Positions 1 to 8,569 of a stretch of DNA of 64,000 nt are shown here, in pieces. The notes beneath the pieces were generated by a model. It worked only from the letters and a program-made list of their open reading frames with translations, was not told the origin of the DNA and searched no databases. Origin of the DNA: Pseudomonadota bacterium (GTDB taxonomy: Bacteria > Desulfobacterota > Binatia > Binatales > Binataceae); contig JAJPHI010000034.1 of NCBI GenBank assembly GCA_021325355.1, positions 1 to 64,000 on the forward strand, read 5' to 3'. Position numbers and translations under genes: made by a program. Each line of letters starts with the position of its first letter. The stretch's first letter is position 1.

Positions 1-681
1 GACGAAATCGGTGCAGGTGGCGAGCTGCCGGTTTGTAGCGGCGTGCGCGAAACTGACGACAAGATAAAGCAGTTGGTCGGTCTTGCGTACGAGGCATTCA
101 CGCAGGCAGTCGTATTGCCGCAGGGGGAATTTGCCAATTTTTTGAGGAGCGCCCCGGGTGAGCAGCGCAAAATCCTGCGAGACCTCTTGCGCTTACAGGT
201 TTATGAACGGATGCGCGACCTCGCCGCGCGCAAACGCGACGATCTCAAGACGCTCGTTGGCCAGCTCGAAGACCGACTTACCAAGGACTACGCCGGTGCG
301 ACAGGCGAAGCGCTCGAATCGCGTAGACAGCAGGAACGGGAACTCGCTGATCAGATCAAGAGGCTTGCCGAGGAACTTAAGCGCCTAGAGGATCAACTGA
401 ACATCCTCAGGCGGCGGCGTGACCAGACGCGCGAACTCGAAGAGAAGCGCATGTTACTGGCACAGCTCATCAAAAAAGAACCCTCGATAAAGGCGTCCGA
501 GAATAAAGCAGATGCCGCTCGACGAGCGGCGCCCATTATACCTTTGGTCGAAGCCACGTCGCGCGCGTTACAGCGAGTGGAGAAGACTCAGGAGGACGCC
601 AAACGCGCAAAAGCGGAACGCGATGCCGAACGCGCGGCCATCCAGAAACTGAAATCAACGCTGGACCGCGCAACTCGTTAA
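1..681 (+). CDS. sbcC: SbcC exonuclease subunit, N-terminal part, cut by premature TAA
   Basis: Seen: the frame is open from base 1, so the gene enters from the left and the Walker A region lies outside the window. The stretch LPQGEFANFLR followed by a long charged helix is the segment just after the N-terminal ATPase lobe of SbcC/Rad50 proteins. The frame ends at TAA 679-681, and the same frame continues without a shift into the next entry. Known: SbcC with SbcD forms an ATP-dependent nuclease that cuts hairpins and DNA ends, and the helices form the coiled-coil arm. Inference: this and the next entry are one gene broken by a nonsense codon, or a sequencing or assembly error. The absent sbcD would be expected to the left. 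Confidence 0.85.
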   Translation, partial: DEIGAGGELPVCSGVRETDDKIKQLVGLAYEAFTQAVVLPQGEFANFLRSAPGEQRKILRDLLRLQVYERMRDLAARKRDDLKTLVGQLEDRLTKDYAGATGEALESRRQQERELADQIKRLAEELKRLEDQLNILRRRRDQTRELEEKRMLLAQLIKKEPSIKASENKADAARRAAPIIPLVEATSRALQRVEKTQEDAKRAKAERDAERAAIQKLKSTLDRATR

Positions 682-699
682 GCGGAAAAGATCTCAGAG

Positions 700-2772
700 T
701 TGCGCAAGCAGGTAAGCGCTCTGGACCAAGTTCTGGGTCAGATAAAAACACGAGACTCGCTTCAGACGCGTTTGATGCAGGCTGGGGGCAAGGTTAGTGG
801 CCTGAAAGCGGAGCTCGAAGCCGCAAAAAAGCAGCAGAAGAACGGCGCCGCGGAGTTGGAGCGCCGGCAATCCCTGTTGACGAAGATCAAGAAAGATTTG
901 GAATCGATCGGCTACAACCCCGAGCTCGATCATGCCCTTGATGCTGTTCGGAACGCCGCGACCGTCCTCACTTCGCTCCGCGAGACCATGGCGCAGAAGG
1001 CGGCAGAAGCTGAAAGCGCCTCAGAGCGGGGCAAACGCGAGCAGGAGAATTTCGCTCGCAGCGCAACGGCCTTGGAGAAAGCTAACGAACGATTGAAGAC
1101 CGCGACAGAGGGTTTAACACAAGCCCAGGCTGCGCGAGACGCGGCGCACCAACAGCACGCGGCTGCGATTCTGCGCCGCCAGGTCCGTCTAGGCGAGCCA
1201 TGCCCCGTGTGCGATCAGCCGGTCACCAAGCGTCCAGCCACCGTGCCCGCGCCGCATCTAGACGCGGTCGAACGAAAGCTGGACAAGGCCCGCAACGACG
1301 AGGCCGCCGTACGCAAAGCAGTGGAGGAAGCGAGGGCCGCCGAAGCAACGGCTAAGGCCTCGGCAAACGAGATTCGCCGTGCCGCTGAAAAAGCGGCGAA
1401 AGACCTGGAAAAGGCGCGCGCAAAAGTTGACAGCGCCGAGGGCGAGCTTGATGCAAAAGTCGGAACGCTGGTCGGTGACGAAGAAGGCGGCACCATCGAA
1501 AGAAGGACCCTCAGCGGCGTTGCGCGCGTTGCTGAGCTCCGGCGCCGGCACCAGGACGCTTCCGGTGCGCTGGCTGATGCACAAAAAGCGTATGACGAGA
1601 CACGTAACAATATAGAGAAGGCAACGCGCGAAGTCGAAAAGGAGACAGCGCTTCTTACCCAGGCCGAAAGTGAAATCAGGGGGCTACAAGACGATGTCGA
1701 CCGCATCACGTCGGAGATAGGGAAAGTGACGCAGGCACCTGACCCGAAGGCAGAACGCGAGCGGTTGGTCGGGGTCTGCACAGATTTGGAAGACGCCCTT
1801 ATCAAGGCCCGACGCGAACATGGTGAGGCTGAAAAACGGCTTTCCGCGGCGGAAACCAGAGCAGACGAAACCGACAAGGTGGCTCGCCAGGCGGTCAAGG
1901 ATGCCGACGAGGCGCAAAAGAAGGCTCGGGAGGCCGCCGTCGAGGCCGGCTTCCAAGATGAGGCCGCGCTCAAGAAGGCAGCACTACAGAAAGCTGACAT
2001 CGAGCGTCTCGATGCGGAAGTCCGTGGTTGGACGCGGAATCGAGACGCTGCGGCGAAGCGCGAAAAAGAACTCCTCGACGAGCTCGGAGACGACCGAGTT
2101 TCTGAGGACGCCCTGCAGAAGGCGCAGGCTGTCTTCTCGAATCACAAGAGGGCACATGGGGAGGCGCTCTCTGAACATGCCCGTTGCGGCCAAGATGTTC
2201 GACATCTCGAAGAGCAGGTAAAGCGGGCGATCGAGCTTGCTCGTAAACTCAGGGAACAACGTGCAGTTCATTCCCTTTATACACGGCTCGCAGACGACCT
2301 GCGCAGCGAACGCTTCCAGGCATTCCTGCTCGACGAAGTATTTCGTGATCTTGTGCACGGGGCTTCGGAGCGGCTCTGGAACCTGACCGAGGTTTATCGG
2401 CTCGAATGGCGGGATGGCACTTTCTATGTCGTCGACCACGATAACGCGCGTCAGCGAAGGACGGCTGACACTCTGAGTGGCGGTGAAACCTTCCTTGCCT
2501 CGCTCGCGCTCGCGCTGGAACTGAGCGAACAGGTTCAACGCGCCTCTGGCGCGGTTCCTCTTGACAGCCTTTTCATAGACGAGGGTTTCGGTACGCTCGA
2601 TCGAGAGACTCTTGATGATGCTGCATCTGCGATTGAACGCCTGCCGAAGAACGGTCGAACCGTCGGAATTATCACGCACCTCGAAGAACTAAGTGCCCGG
2701 CTTCCTGCACGTGTGAGAGTGGAAAAGCGAAATGGCAGCTCGCAGATCATCGCTGATATCCTCGCCAATTAA
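700..2772 (+). CDS. sbcC: SbcC exonuclease subunit, coiled-coil arm and C-terminal ATPase lobe
   Basis: Seen: 690 aa in the same frame as the preceding fragment. A long coiled coil carries a zinc hook GEPCPVCDQPV about 170 residues in, the CxxC where two SbcC arms join. The C-terminal lobe has the ABC signature LSGGETFLASLALA and Walker B LFIDEGFGTLD, then a typical D-loop/H-loop region (GIITHLEEL). Known: these are the SMC/Rad50-type ATPase parts of SbcCD. The listed start (TTG 700) is simply the first possible start after the TAA; no convincing ribosome site precedes it, so independent translation is doubtful. It ends 2 bases before the SIR2-like gene, suggesting one transcript. By eye this region is less G+C-rich than the rest of the window. 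Confidence 0.85.
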   Translation: MRKQVSALDQVLGQIKTRDSLQTRLMQAGGKVSGLKAELEAAKKQQKNGAAELERRQSLLTKIKKDLESIGYNPELDHALDAVRNAATVLTSLRETMAQKAAEAESASERGKREQENFARSATALEKANERLKTATEGLTQAQAARDAAHQQHAAAILRRQVRLGEPCPVCDQPVTKRPATVPAPHLDAVERKLDKARNDEAAVRKAVEEARAAEATAKASANEIRRAAEKAAKDLEKARAKVDSAEGELDAKVGTLVGDEEGGTIERRTLSGVARVAELRRRHQDASGALADAQKAYDETRNNIEKATREVEKETALLTQAESEIRGLQDDVDRITSEIGKVTQAPDPKAERERLVGVCTDLEDALIKARREHGEAEKRLSAAETRADETDKVARQAVKDADEAQKKAREAAVEAGFQDEAALKKAALQKADIERLDAEVRGWTRNRDAAAKREKELLDELGDDRVSEDALQKAQAVFSNHKRAHGEALSEHARCGQDVRHLEEQVKRAIELARKLREQRAVHSLYTRLADDLRSERFQAFLLDEVFRDLVHGASERLWNLTEVYRLEWRDGTFYVVDHDNARQRRTADTLSGGETFLASLALALELSEQVQRASGAVPLDSLFIDEGFGTLDRETLDDAASAIERLPKNGRTVGIITHLEELSARLPARVRVEKRNGSSQIIADILAN

Positions 2773-2774
2773 CG

Positions 2775-3248
2775 ATGGATGCTGTCTGGGTGGCTGATCA
2801 CGACCCAATAAGATTCGTAACGGACCTGGGCGCCAAACTCGCATCCACATCGCGCCACGTTTGCACCTTTCTCGGTGCCGGGGTTGCACGGGCATGTGGC
2901 CTACCTGATGTTACAGAGCTACAGGACCGGGTCCTGAAAACCCTTCAAGGCAAGCATCGAAAGCAATTTGCGCGGCAGCGGGAAGGGCAGAACCTGGAGC
3001 AGGCACTTAGCCGTCTTCGCCGGCTCGCAGGCCTTCTGCCCGCGAACGAGACACTATACGGGCTGACCGCGGAAGACGCGGTGCAGGCAAACGCCGACGG
3101 CTCCCGTTCGGTACAGTTTGCCCCTCCGTTGCCCCTCCGAGGAGCGACCTGTCGAAGAAATCCTTTGATTTACAAGGGAATTTTGGTGGAGCAGAAGGGA
3201 TTTGAACCCTCGACCCCCACGTTGCGAACGTGGTGCTCTCCCAGCTGA
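2775..3248 (+). pseudogene. SIR2-like domain protein, truncated at tRNA-Ala
   Basis: Seen: ATG 2 bases after the sbcC stop. Residues about 30-50 read CTFLGAGVARACGLP, the glycine-rich NAD-binding start of SIR2-like domains, followed by a helical stretch ending near AEDAVQ. After about residue 105 the sequence changes character, is rich in Pro/Arg, and the frame reads through the complement of tRNA-Ala. Known: SIR2-like domains in bacterial defence proteins hydrolyse NAD+, and full proteins are several hundred residues long. Inference: the gene lost everything after its first 85-105 residues by recombination at the tRNA 3' end. It could also be a distant sirtuin-fold protein of other role; the call rests on one motif. 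Confidence 0.55.
3118..3139 (+). repeat. Perfect tandem repeat of TTGCCCCTCCG
   Basis: Two abutting 11-bp copies, 3118-3128 and 3129-3139, 45 bp from the 3' end of tRNA-Ala. Such short direct repeats resemble arm-type binding sites of tyrosine recombinases, but no integrase is present to support this. Confidence 0.5.
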
Positions 3249-3259
3249 GCTACTGCCCC
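3184..3259 (-). tRNA. tRNA-Ala (anticodon CGC)
   Basis: A 76-nt cloverleaf read on the minus strand. The acceptor stem GGGGCAG pairs with CTGCTCC and contains the G3-U70 wobble that identifies alanine tRNAs. The D arm reads AGCTCAGCTGGGAGAGC. The anticodon stem CCACG/CGTGG closes the loop TTCGCAA (anticodon CGC, codon GCG). The T arm includes GGTTCAAATCC, and A73 and CCA are encoded. Its 3' end faces the disrupted sbcC/SIR2 region. Confidence 0.96.
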
Positions 3260-3361
3260 ACGGGGCTGCCATCTTACGACAGCCGAGGTCTTCAGCCAAC
3301 CGTTTAGCCACGATCGCTGACGAAAAGCCGAAGCGTTCGTTAAGGACTGGCGGCCCACAGC

Positions 3362-4534
3362 CTACGGACCGCCGGCGTCGGCCGAGGCGGTCTCCGGCGC
3401 CACCGTCACGCCCTTGCGCACACGCACGTGAACGTCAGGATGCGACGGCACGTCGACGCGCAAGCTGCGGTAACCGCCGCCTCCGGCGTCGGGCGCGACG
3501 AAGCCGATCGTGTACTGTTCCTGCAGCTCGTTGGCCATCTGCGCGCACGCCTCGCGGAGGGCCGCGCCGTCGCCAACCTCGCGCAACAGGAAGAACTTGG
3601 CGCCGGTTTCCGAGGAGAGCGCCTGCAGGGTTTTGGCGTCAACCTCGTCTTCGCTCGGGAGACTGGGAAGAAACCCTCCGAAGAGGCCGCCCGTCACGGG
3701 GGTCGCGTTGGGGTTGCCGATACCGATCGTGTAGATCAGCACGCCCATCCGGCGCGCATAGGCCACCACCGTGCCGACATCCGAGCTGCTTTCGTTATCC
3801 ATCCCGTCGGTCAGCACGAGCAGCGCTTTTTTGTCCCAGCGACCGTGCCGAACCTCCATCAGTCCGTCGATAATCGTATCGAACAGCGCCGTCTGCCCGG
3901 CGGCCTGAAGGATCTCGAGTCGCGCCTTCACCAGCATGTGGTTGGTGGTGAATGGCTGCAGCAGGTAGGGACGATTATTGAAGGCGAACAAAAACACATC
4001 ATCGAGCGGGTTCAGATCATCGATAAATTGCGCGATCGCGGCCCGCGCCTGCGGCAGTTTGACGTCCATACTGCCCGAAGTATCGACCAGGATACCGATC
4101 GAAACCGGCGTATTATTATCGTGGCGGAAGAACTGGATCGGCCGCTGGTTGCCGTCGACGAAGAGCTGGAAATCACCCCGCTGCAGGTCATTGACGTAGC
4201 CGCCGCGTTGATTCGTCACCGTCACGGTGACCTGCTCGTAGCCCATCTGTCCGCGCAGCGCCCTCGGCGCGATCGACAGTTCCGGTCCGCTCTGCGGCGC
4301 GCCGAGAGTCGGGTTGTTGTTGGTCGAGAACGGCTGTTGATGGGTGCTCGGCAATTCCAGCGTGGTGCCGCCGCGGGTCTGACCGGCGGGAATGGAAAAG
4401 GTCGGCGCCGGATTGGGTGGATTGAACGAACCCTGCTGCGCCCATCCGGTCGCCGGGAGGACCAGCACCGCCACCGCCGCCGTTGCCGCGATCGCGACGC
4501 TGCTCAGCCAGTTCCATCTCGCGACGATCTTCAT
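3362..4534 (-). CDS. Secreted VWFA-domain protein (VWFA-related Acidobacterial type)
   Basis: Seen: about 390 aa from the chosen start. An N-terminal signal peptide (hydrophobic run ending in GWAQQ) is followed by a Pro-rich linker and a domain with VTVTNQRGGYVNDL. A von Willebrand A domain then carries the MIDAS motif DTSGSM and a later TDGMDNES. Known: this layout fits the family named VWFA-related Acidobacterial domain (TIGR03436), exported proteins of unknown partner. The start at 4534 was picked because it places the signal peptide at the N-terminus; in-frame ATGs also exist at 4555 and 4654, none with a strong ribosome site. It stands alone, convergent with the tRNA side. Function beyond metal-dependent adhesion is unknown. 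Confidence 0.8.
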   Translation of the reverse strand: MKIVARWNWLSSVAIAATAAVAVLVLPATGWAQQGSFNPPNPAPTFSIPAGQTRGGTTLELPSTHQQPFSTNNNPTLGAPQSGPELSIAPRALRGQMGYEQVTVTVTNQRGGYVNDLQRGDFQLFVDGNQRPIQFFRHDNNTPVSIGILVDTSGSMDVKLPQARAAIAQFIDDLNPLDDVFLFAFNNRPYLLQPFTTNHMLVKARLEILQAAGQTALFDTIIDGLMEVRHGRWDKKALLVLTDGMDNESSSDVGTVVAYARRMGVLIYTIGIGNPNATPVTGGLFGGFLPSLPSEDEVDAKTLQALSSETGAKFFLLREVGDGAALREACAQMANELQEQYTIGFVAPDAGGGGYRSLRVDVPSHPDVHVRVRKGVTVAPETASADAGGP

Positions 4535-4758
4535 GGTTCGATCGGCCCTGTTCATCCGGCTTGCCGCTTCCACAAATCGACCTGCGCGCGGCAGTCTCGG
4601 CGCCGCGAACAGCTTCGTGCAATTAAGCTTCCTACTTCGGGGCCACCTCGGCAAGCTGGCTTTTTGCGCTTGATCATTTGACCGGCTCGCGCGCTTCCGC
4701 TATCGCGAAAGGCGGCGCATGCGCTAGCATGGTGCGGAAACGGTAAAGGTGCGATCAC

Positions 4759-5583
4759 ATGAGCGATACTCGCGACGAATTTGCCCGGCTGGCCGCGCGA
4801 GATCCGATTCCGCTCGCGCGGGGCGCTCTGCTGATTGCCAAAGAGGAATATCCGGGCCTCGATATCGATCAGTATCTGGGACGGATTGATCAACTGGCGC
4901 GCGAGGCTGCCGCAGTGGTCGGCGGCGCCACGGATACCGTCACGCGCATTCAGGGCTTGTCCGATTTTCTCTTCACGCAGAAGGGCTTCGACGGCAACCG
5001 TGACCAGTTCGGCGATCCGCGCAACTCGTTCCTCAACGAGGTGCTCGAGCGCAAGCTCGGGATTCCGATCACGCTGTCGGTGCTTTATATCGAGGTCGGG
5101 CGGCAACTCGGGCTTAATCTCTTCGGCGTCTCCTTCCCGGCGCACTTCCTGGTCAAGGCGGTGGACGAACGCGGCGAGATCGTCATCGACCCGTTTAACG
5201 GCGGCGCGATCCTGAGTCTCGACGAGATCCGGGCGCGCGTGGCGCAAATCTATGGCCAGCCGGTAGACCTCAACCCGGCGATGCTTAAGGCGGCCGGGGC
5301 GCGTGATATCCTCAGCCGGATGCTGCGCAACCTGAAGAATCTCTATGCTGCAGCGTCCGATTGGCATCGCGCGCTGAGCGCGGTCGATCGGATTCTGCTG
5401 CTCGATCCGCGCGCCCTCGGCGAGGTGCTGGAGCGGGGCGCGCTCTACGAACGCCTCGAATGCTTCAGCGCCGCACTCGACGAGTATCGGCGATTTTTAC
5501 AGCTCGCGCCCGATCATGCCGGCGCCGAAGCCGCGCGCGAGGGCGTGGTGCGCCTGATGCGTCAGGTGGCCCGTCTTAACTGA
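4759..5583 (+). CDS. SirB1-family transglutaminase-like protein with TPR
   Basis: Seen: 274 aa. The first half has the SirB1 pattern: LSDFLFTQKGFDGNRDQ, then GIPITLSVLYIEVGRQLGL and FPAHFLVK, with the conserved PxHFLV region. The second half (from about residue 180) forms helical TPR-like repeats (LKNLYAAASDWHRALSAVD, LERGALYERLECFSAAL). Known: SirB1 proteins share a transglutaminase-like fold usually without a proven activity. ATG 4759 follows a GGTAAAGGTGCGATCAC leader containing a weak AAAGGTG site. It is divergent from the VWFA gene and just ahead of lutBCA, but the 38-base gap does not prove an operon. Confidence 0.85.
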   Translation: MSDTRDEFARLAARDPIPLARGALLIAKEEYPGLDIDQYLGRIDQLAREAAAVVGGATDTVTRIQGLSDFLFTQKGFDGNRDQFGDPRNSFLNEVLERKLGIPITLSVLYIEVGRQLGLNLFGVSFPAHFLVKAVDERGEIVIDPFNGGAILSLDEIRARVAQIYGQPVDLNPAMLKAAGARDILSRMLRNLKNLYAAASDWHRALSAVDRILLLDPRALGEVLERGALYERLECFSAALDEYRRFLQLAPDHAGAEAAREGVVRLMRQVARLN

Positions 5584-5621
5584 GGTTCAAGTCGCAGCGG
5601 GGTCAGTTCGGCGTTTCCGGA

Positions 5622-7016
5622 ATGGCAGGGAGCAGCGAATTTCTAACGGTCGCGGAGCGGGCCGTTGCCGACCTCGAACTCCGACGCAAGCTCGAAAACG
5701 CGACCGGGCGCCATCTTAATCATGTGGCCGAGACGCGCGCCGAGTTCCCCCGCTTCGACGAGGAGCGGGAGACCGCGCGGCGCATCAAGGAAGAATCTAT
5801 TGGCCGACTCGATGAACTGTTGACCGCGCTGATCGATCGTCTGAAGGCCAATGGCTGCAAGGTAACCGTCGCCGCGGACGCGGCCGAAGCGCGCGAGTAT
5901 ATCGTCGGACTCGCCCGCCGGCGCGGCGTCAGGACGGTCGTCAAGGGAAAATCGATGACGACCGAGGAAATCGAGCTCAACCCGGCGCTGACGGCCGCGG
6001 GTATCCAACCGGTCGAGACCGACCTCGGTGAGTATATCGTGCAGTTGCGGCGCGAGAGCCCCTCGCACATCATCACGCCCGCCATCCATCTGTCGCGCGA
6101 GGATATCGGCCGGCTGTTCGCGGAGAACCTGGGAATCGCCTACACGCCCGAGCCCGAGCGGTTGACGGCGGCGGCGCGCGAACGCCTGCGTTCGATTTTT
6201 CTCAATGCCGAGATGGGCGTGACCGGCGCCAATTTCGCTATCGCTGAGACCGGCACGCTGGTACTGGTCGAGAACGAAGGCAACGGCCGCTATTCCAGCA
6301 CCTGGCCGCAGACACTGGTGGTCCTGATGGGGATGGAAAAGGTCATCCCGCGACTTGCCGACCTGAGTCATTTTCTCGAGATTCTGGCGCGCACGGCGAC
6401 CGGTCAGAAGCTCACCTGCTATACGAATTTCATTCACGGACCACGCGGCGCGGATGAAATCGACGGCCCGGAGCAGGTTCACGTGGTGATCCTTGATAAT
6501 GGCCGCACACGGATGCTGGCGGATCCGGTGCTGCGCGAGGCGCTCTATTGTCTGCGATGCGGTGCGTGCCTCAACGTCTGTCCGGTCTATCGGCGGATCG
6601 GCGGACATGCGTACGGCGTGCCGTACCAGGGACCAATCGGCTCGATCGTGAGTCCGGTTCTGTTCGGCACGCGCGCCGCCTATCTGCCGTTTGCTTCGAC
6701 GCTGTGCGGCGCCTGTCGCGAGATCTGTCCGGTAAAAATCGACATCCCGCGGATCCTGTTGCATCAGCGATGGCTGGAGAGCGGCGGCAACCACGGGGCA
6801 TCGATTCGCTTCCCGCGGTCAATCTCCCGCACGCGGCGCGCGCTGACCCGGTTCGCGCGGATGGCGCGTCATCCGCGCCGGATGCGGTTGCTGAATCGCG
6901 CCATGGCACTGCTCGCGTGGCCGCTCGAGCGCGACGGCTATATCCGGCGGATGCCGGGGGCGTTTCGCCACTGGACCCGCACGCGTGACTTCCGTGCGCC
7001 CCGCTCGAGACGATAA
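5622..7016 (+). CDS. lutB: LutB-type iron-sulfur lactate utilisation protein
   Basis: Seen: 464 aa with an N-terminal LUD-type domain (GVRTVVKGKSMTTEEI and FAIAETGTLVLVENEG). Two 4Fe-4S clusters follow, C310xxC313xxC316xxxC320P and C362xxC365xxxC369P, and a basic C-terminal tail. Known: LutB (also LldF/YkgF) is the iron-sulfur subunit of the LutABC system that oxidises L-lactate to pyruvate. The order here is lutB-lutC-lutA with gaps of 21 and 16 bases, so one operon is likely. No lactate permease or GntR/LutR regulator is next to it. The length matches the family. Confidence 0.93.
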   Translation: MAGSSEFLTVAERAVADLELRRKLENATGRHLNHVAETRAEFPRFDEERETARRIKEESIGRLDELLTALIDRLKANGCKVTVAADAAEAREYIVGLARRRGVRTVVKGKSMTTEEIELNPALTAAGIQPVETDLGEYIVQLRRESPSHIITPAIHLSREDIGRLFAENLGIAYTPEPERLTAAARERLRSIFLNAEMGVTGANFAIAETGTLVLVENEGNGRYSSTWPQTLVVLMGMEKVIPRLADLSHFLEILARTATGQKLTCYTNFIHGPRGADEIDGPEQVHVVILDNGRTRMLADPVLREALYCLRCGACLNVCPVYRRIGGHAYGVPYQGPIGSIVSPVLFGTRAAYLPFASTLCGACREICPVKIDIPRILLHQRWLESGGNHGASIRFPRSISRTRRALTRFARMARHPRRMRLLNRAMALLAWPLERDGYIRRMPGAFRHWTRTRDFRAPRSRR

Positions 7017-7037
7017 GATTCGCGGCATCCCTGAGCA

Positions 7038-7721
7038 ATGAGCGCTTTGCACAAGATTATCGCCGACGTGCGCATGGCGTTGGAGCGAACCGCGCCGTCG
7101 GCGGCGAACCATGATCACACCGCGCCGACTGCGCAGGTTGCCGCACCCTCGACGCACGCGCTCGTCGCACAGTTCACCCGTGAAGTCGAAGCCGTCGGCG
7201 GGGTCTGCTGGGGCTGGATCTCGCGCGCCGGGCTGAATGACGGCGTGACGGCGCTGGTGCGCAGCGACGGCATCAGGCGCATCGTCATCGGCGCTCCGGT
7301 TACCGGCGCCATCCCCGGGTTGGCCGCGGCTCTAAGCAGCCTCGGCGCCGAGGTCCTGAGCGTCGAGAAGATCCGCGGCGACGAGCAACGGGCCGCCGTC
7401 CGCGAAGCGCTCGCCGCGAGCGATCTGGGAATTATCGAAGCGGACTATGCCATCGCCGCGACCGGCACCTTATGCGTGATCGCGGCGGCCGCGCGTCCGA
7501 GCGCGCTCACCCTGCTGCCGCCGACCAATTTGATCACGATCCATCCGCAGCGGATCCTGCCGACGCTCGCCGACGTGATAGCGGCGATCGGCGCGGAGCG
7601 CTTTGCCCGCCATCGCGTGGCTTTCATCACTGGGCCGAGCCGTACCGCCGATATCGAGAAGATGATCGTCGTCGGCGTGCATGGGCCGAAGCGGCTGATT
7701 TGCGCGGTGGTCGAAAGTTAG
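7038..7721 (+). CDS. lutC: LutC-type LUD domain protein
   Basis: Seen: 227 aa, one LUD domain with the paired motifs IIEADYAIAATGTLC and a C-terminal VGVHGPKRL, typical of LutC/YkgG. The N-terminus is extended by a low-complexity Ala/Thr stretch. Known: LutC is the small subunit of the LutABC L-lactate oxidation complex. It sits between lutB and lutA, all co-directional. ATG 7038 is the first start after the lutB stop at 7016. Confidence is high because of the neighbours. Confidence 0.93.
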   Translation: MSALHKIIADVRMALERTAPSAANHDHTAPTAQVAAPSTHALVAQFTREVEAVGGVCWGWISRAGLNDGVTALVRSDGIRRIVIGAPVTGAIPGLAAALSSLGAEVLSVEKIRGDEQRAAVREALAASDLGIIEADYAIAATGTLCVIAAAARPSALTLLPPTNLITIHPQRILPTLADVIAAIGAERFARHRVAFITGPSRTADIEKMIVVGVHGPKRLICAVVES

Positions 7722-7737
7722 CGGAAGAAAGCTGCCG

Positions 7738-8460
7738 ATGCTCGAGGTCCAGCTCTTCAATACCTGTCTTGCGGAACAATTTTTTCCGGCAGCGATCGAA
7801 GCGACGGTCAAAGTCCTTGAAGCGCTGAAGCTCAAGGTGCGGCCGATGCGTCGGGCGTTCTGCTGCGGCCAGGCGCCCTTCAACGAAGGCTTGCGCGCCG
7901 AGGCGCTCGGGCTTGCGCGGAACTTTCTGGGCGCGGCGCTCCCGGGCATGCCGATCGTCGTCCCGTCGGGCTCGTGCGCGGCGATGATCCGCAACTTTTA
8001 CCGCGATCTGCTGGCCGACGAACCCGCCTCGCTAAAGCAGGCGGCGGCCCTGCAGCCCTGGGTCTTCGAGCTCGGCCAGTTCATCGTCAACGTCATGAAG
8101 GTGAAATATCTGGGCGCCCGCTTCGATCATACGGTGGCTTATCATCCGTCCTGCCATCTGGCGCGCGAGCTGCGCGCCGCCGACGATACGCGCGTCCTGT
8201 TAGCGAATGTGAACGGGCTCAAGCTGGTCGATTTTCGCAACCCGGAGGAGTGCTGTGGATTCGGCGGAATGTTCGCGGTCAAATTTCCGGCACTGTCCAC
8301 GGCGATGGCTCAGGACAAGCTCGAGCGGATTCGTGAAAGCGCCGCCGAACTCCTGGTCGCCAATGATTGCGGATGCCTGATGCAGCTCGGCGGCTTGAGC
8401 CATCGCAACCATCTCGGCCTCGAAGTGCGGCACGTCGCCGAAGTGCTGGCGGCCCGTTAA
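7738..8460 (+). CDS. lutA: LutA-type (Fe-S)-binding CCG-domain protein
   Basis: Seen: 240 aa with two CCG domains. The N-terminal one has RAFCCGQAPFNEG and PSGSCAAM; the C-terminal one has YHPSCHLAREL, ECCGFGGMF and NDCGCLMQLGG. Known: CCG domains, as in GlpC, heterodisulfide reductase subunit B and LutA (YkgE), bind an iron-sulfur centre; LutA is a subunit of the L-lactate oxidation complex. It is the last gene of the lutBCA set, 16 bases after lutC. Length is usual for LutA. Confidence 0.93.
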   Translation: MLEVQLFNTCLAEQFFPAAIEATVKVLEALKLKVRPMRRAFCCGQAPFNEGLRAEALGLARNFLGAALPGMPIVVPSGSCAAMIRNFYRDLLADEPASLKQAAALQPWVFELGQFIVNVMKVKYLGARFDHTVAYHPSCHLARELRAADDTRVLLANVNGLKLVDFRNPEECCGFGGMFAVKFPALSTAMAQDKLERIRESAAELLVANDCGCLMQLGGLSHRNHLGLEVRHVAEVLAAR

Positions 8461-8569
8461 GCTCCGGGGTTTCAGCCAATCTTAATCGCGAGCGGAATCC
8501 GCGGCGGAAGCATCGTCGGCTTGAATTCCTTCACGCACGATTCTGCCGGACTCTCGCGCGGGGGCATGC

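Larger units (their letters stand above)
1..3183. mobile_element. Possible edge of a tRNA-Ala-associated genomic island
   Basis: Seen: an interrupted sbcC and a truncated SIR2-like gene lie immediately downstream of the 3' end of tRNA-Ala, where site-specific integrases usually insert. A tandem 11-bp repeat sits about 45 bp from the tRNA end. No integrase gene is visible in the window. Inference: this is a decayed island boundary; the left limit is outside the window. Confidence 0.35.

Noticed and set aside
3202-3873. Plus-strand Arg/Pro-rich open frame over tRNA-Ala
   Set aside because: Begins inside the tRNA complement, runs antisense to the VWFA gene, and is low-complexity.
8461-8569. yybP-ykoY manganese riboswitch upstream of mntP
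   Set aside because: The region is short and lacks the conserved core; no support seen.
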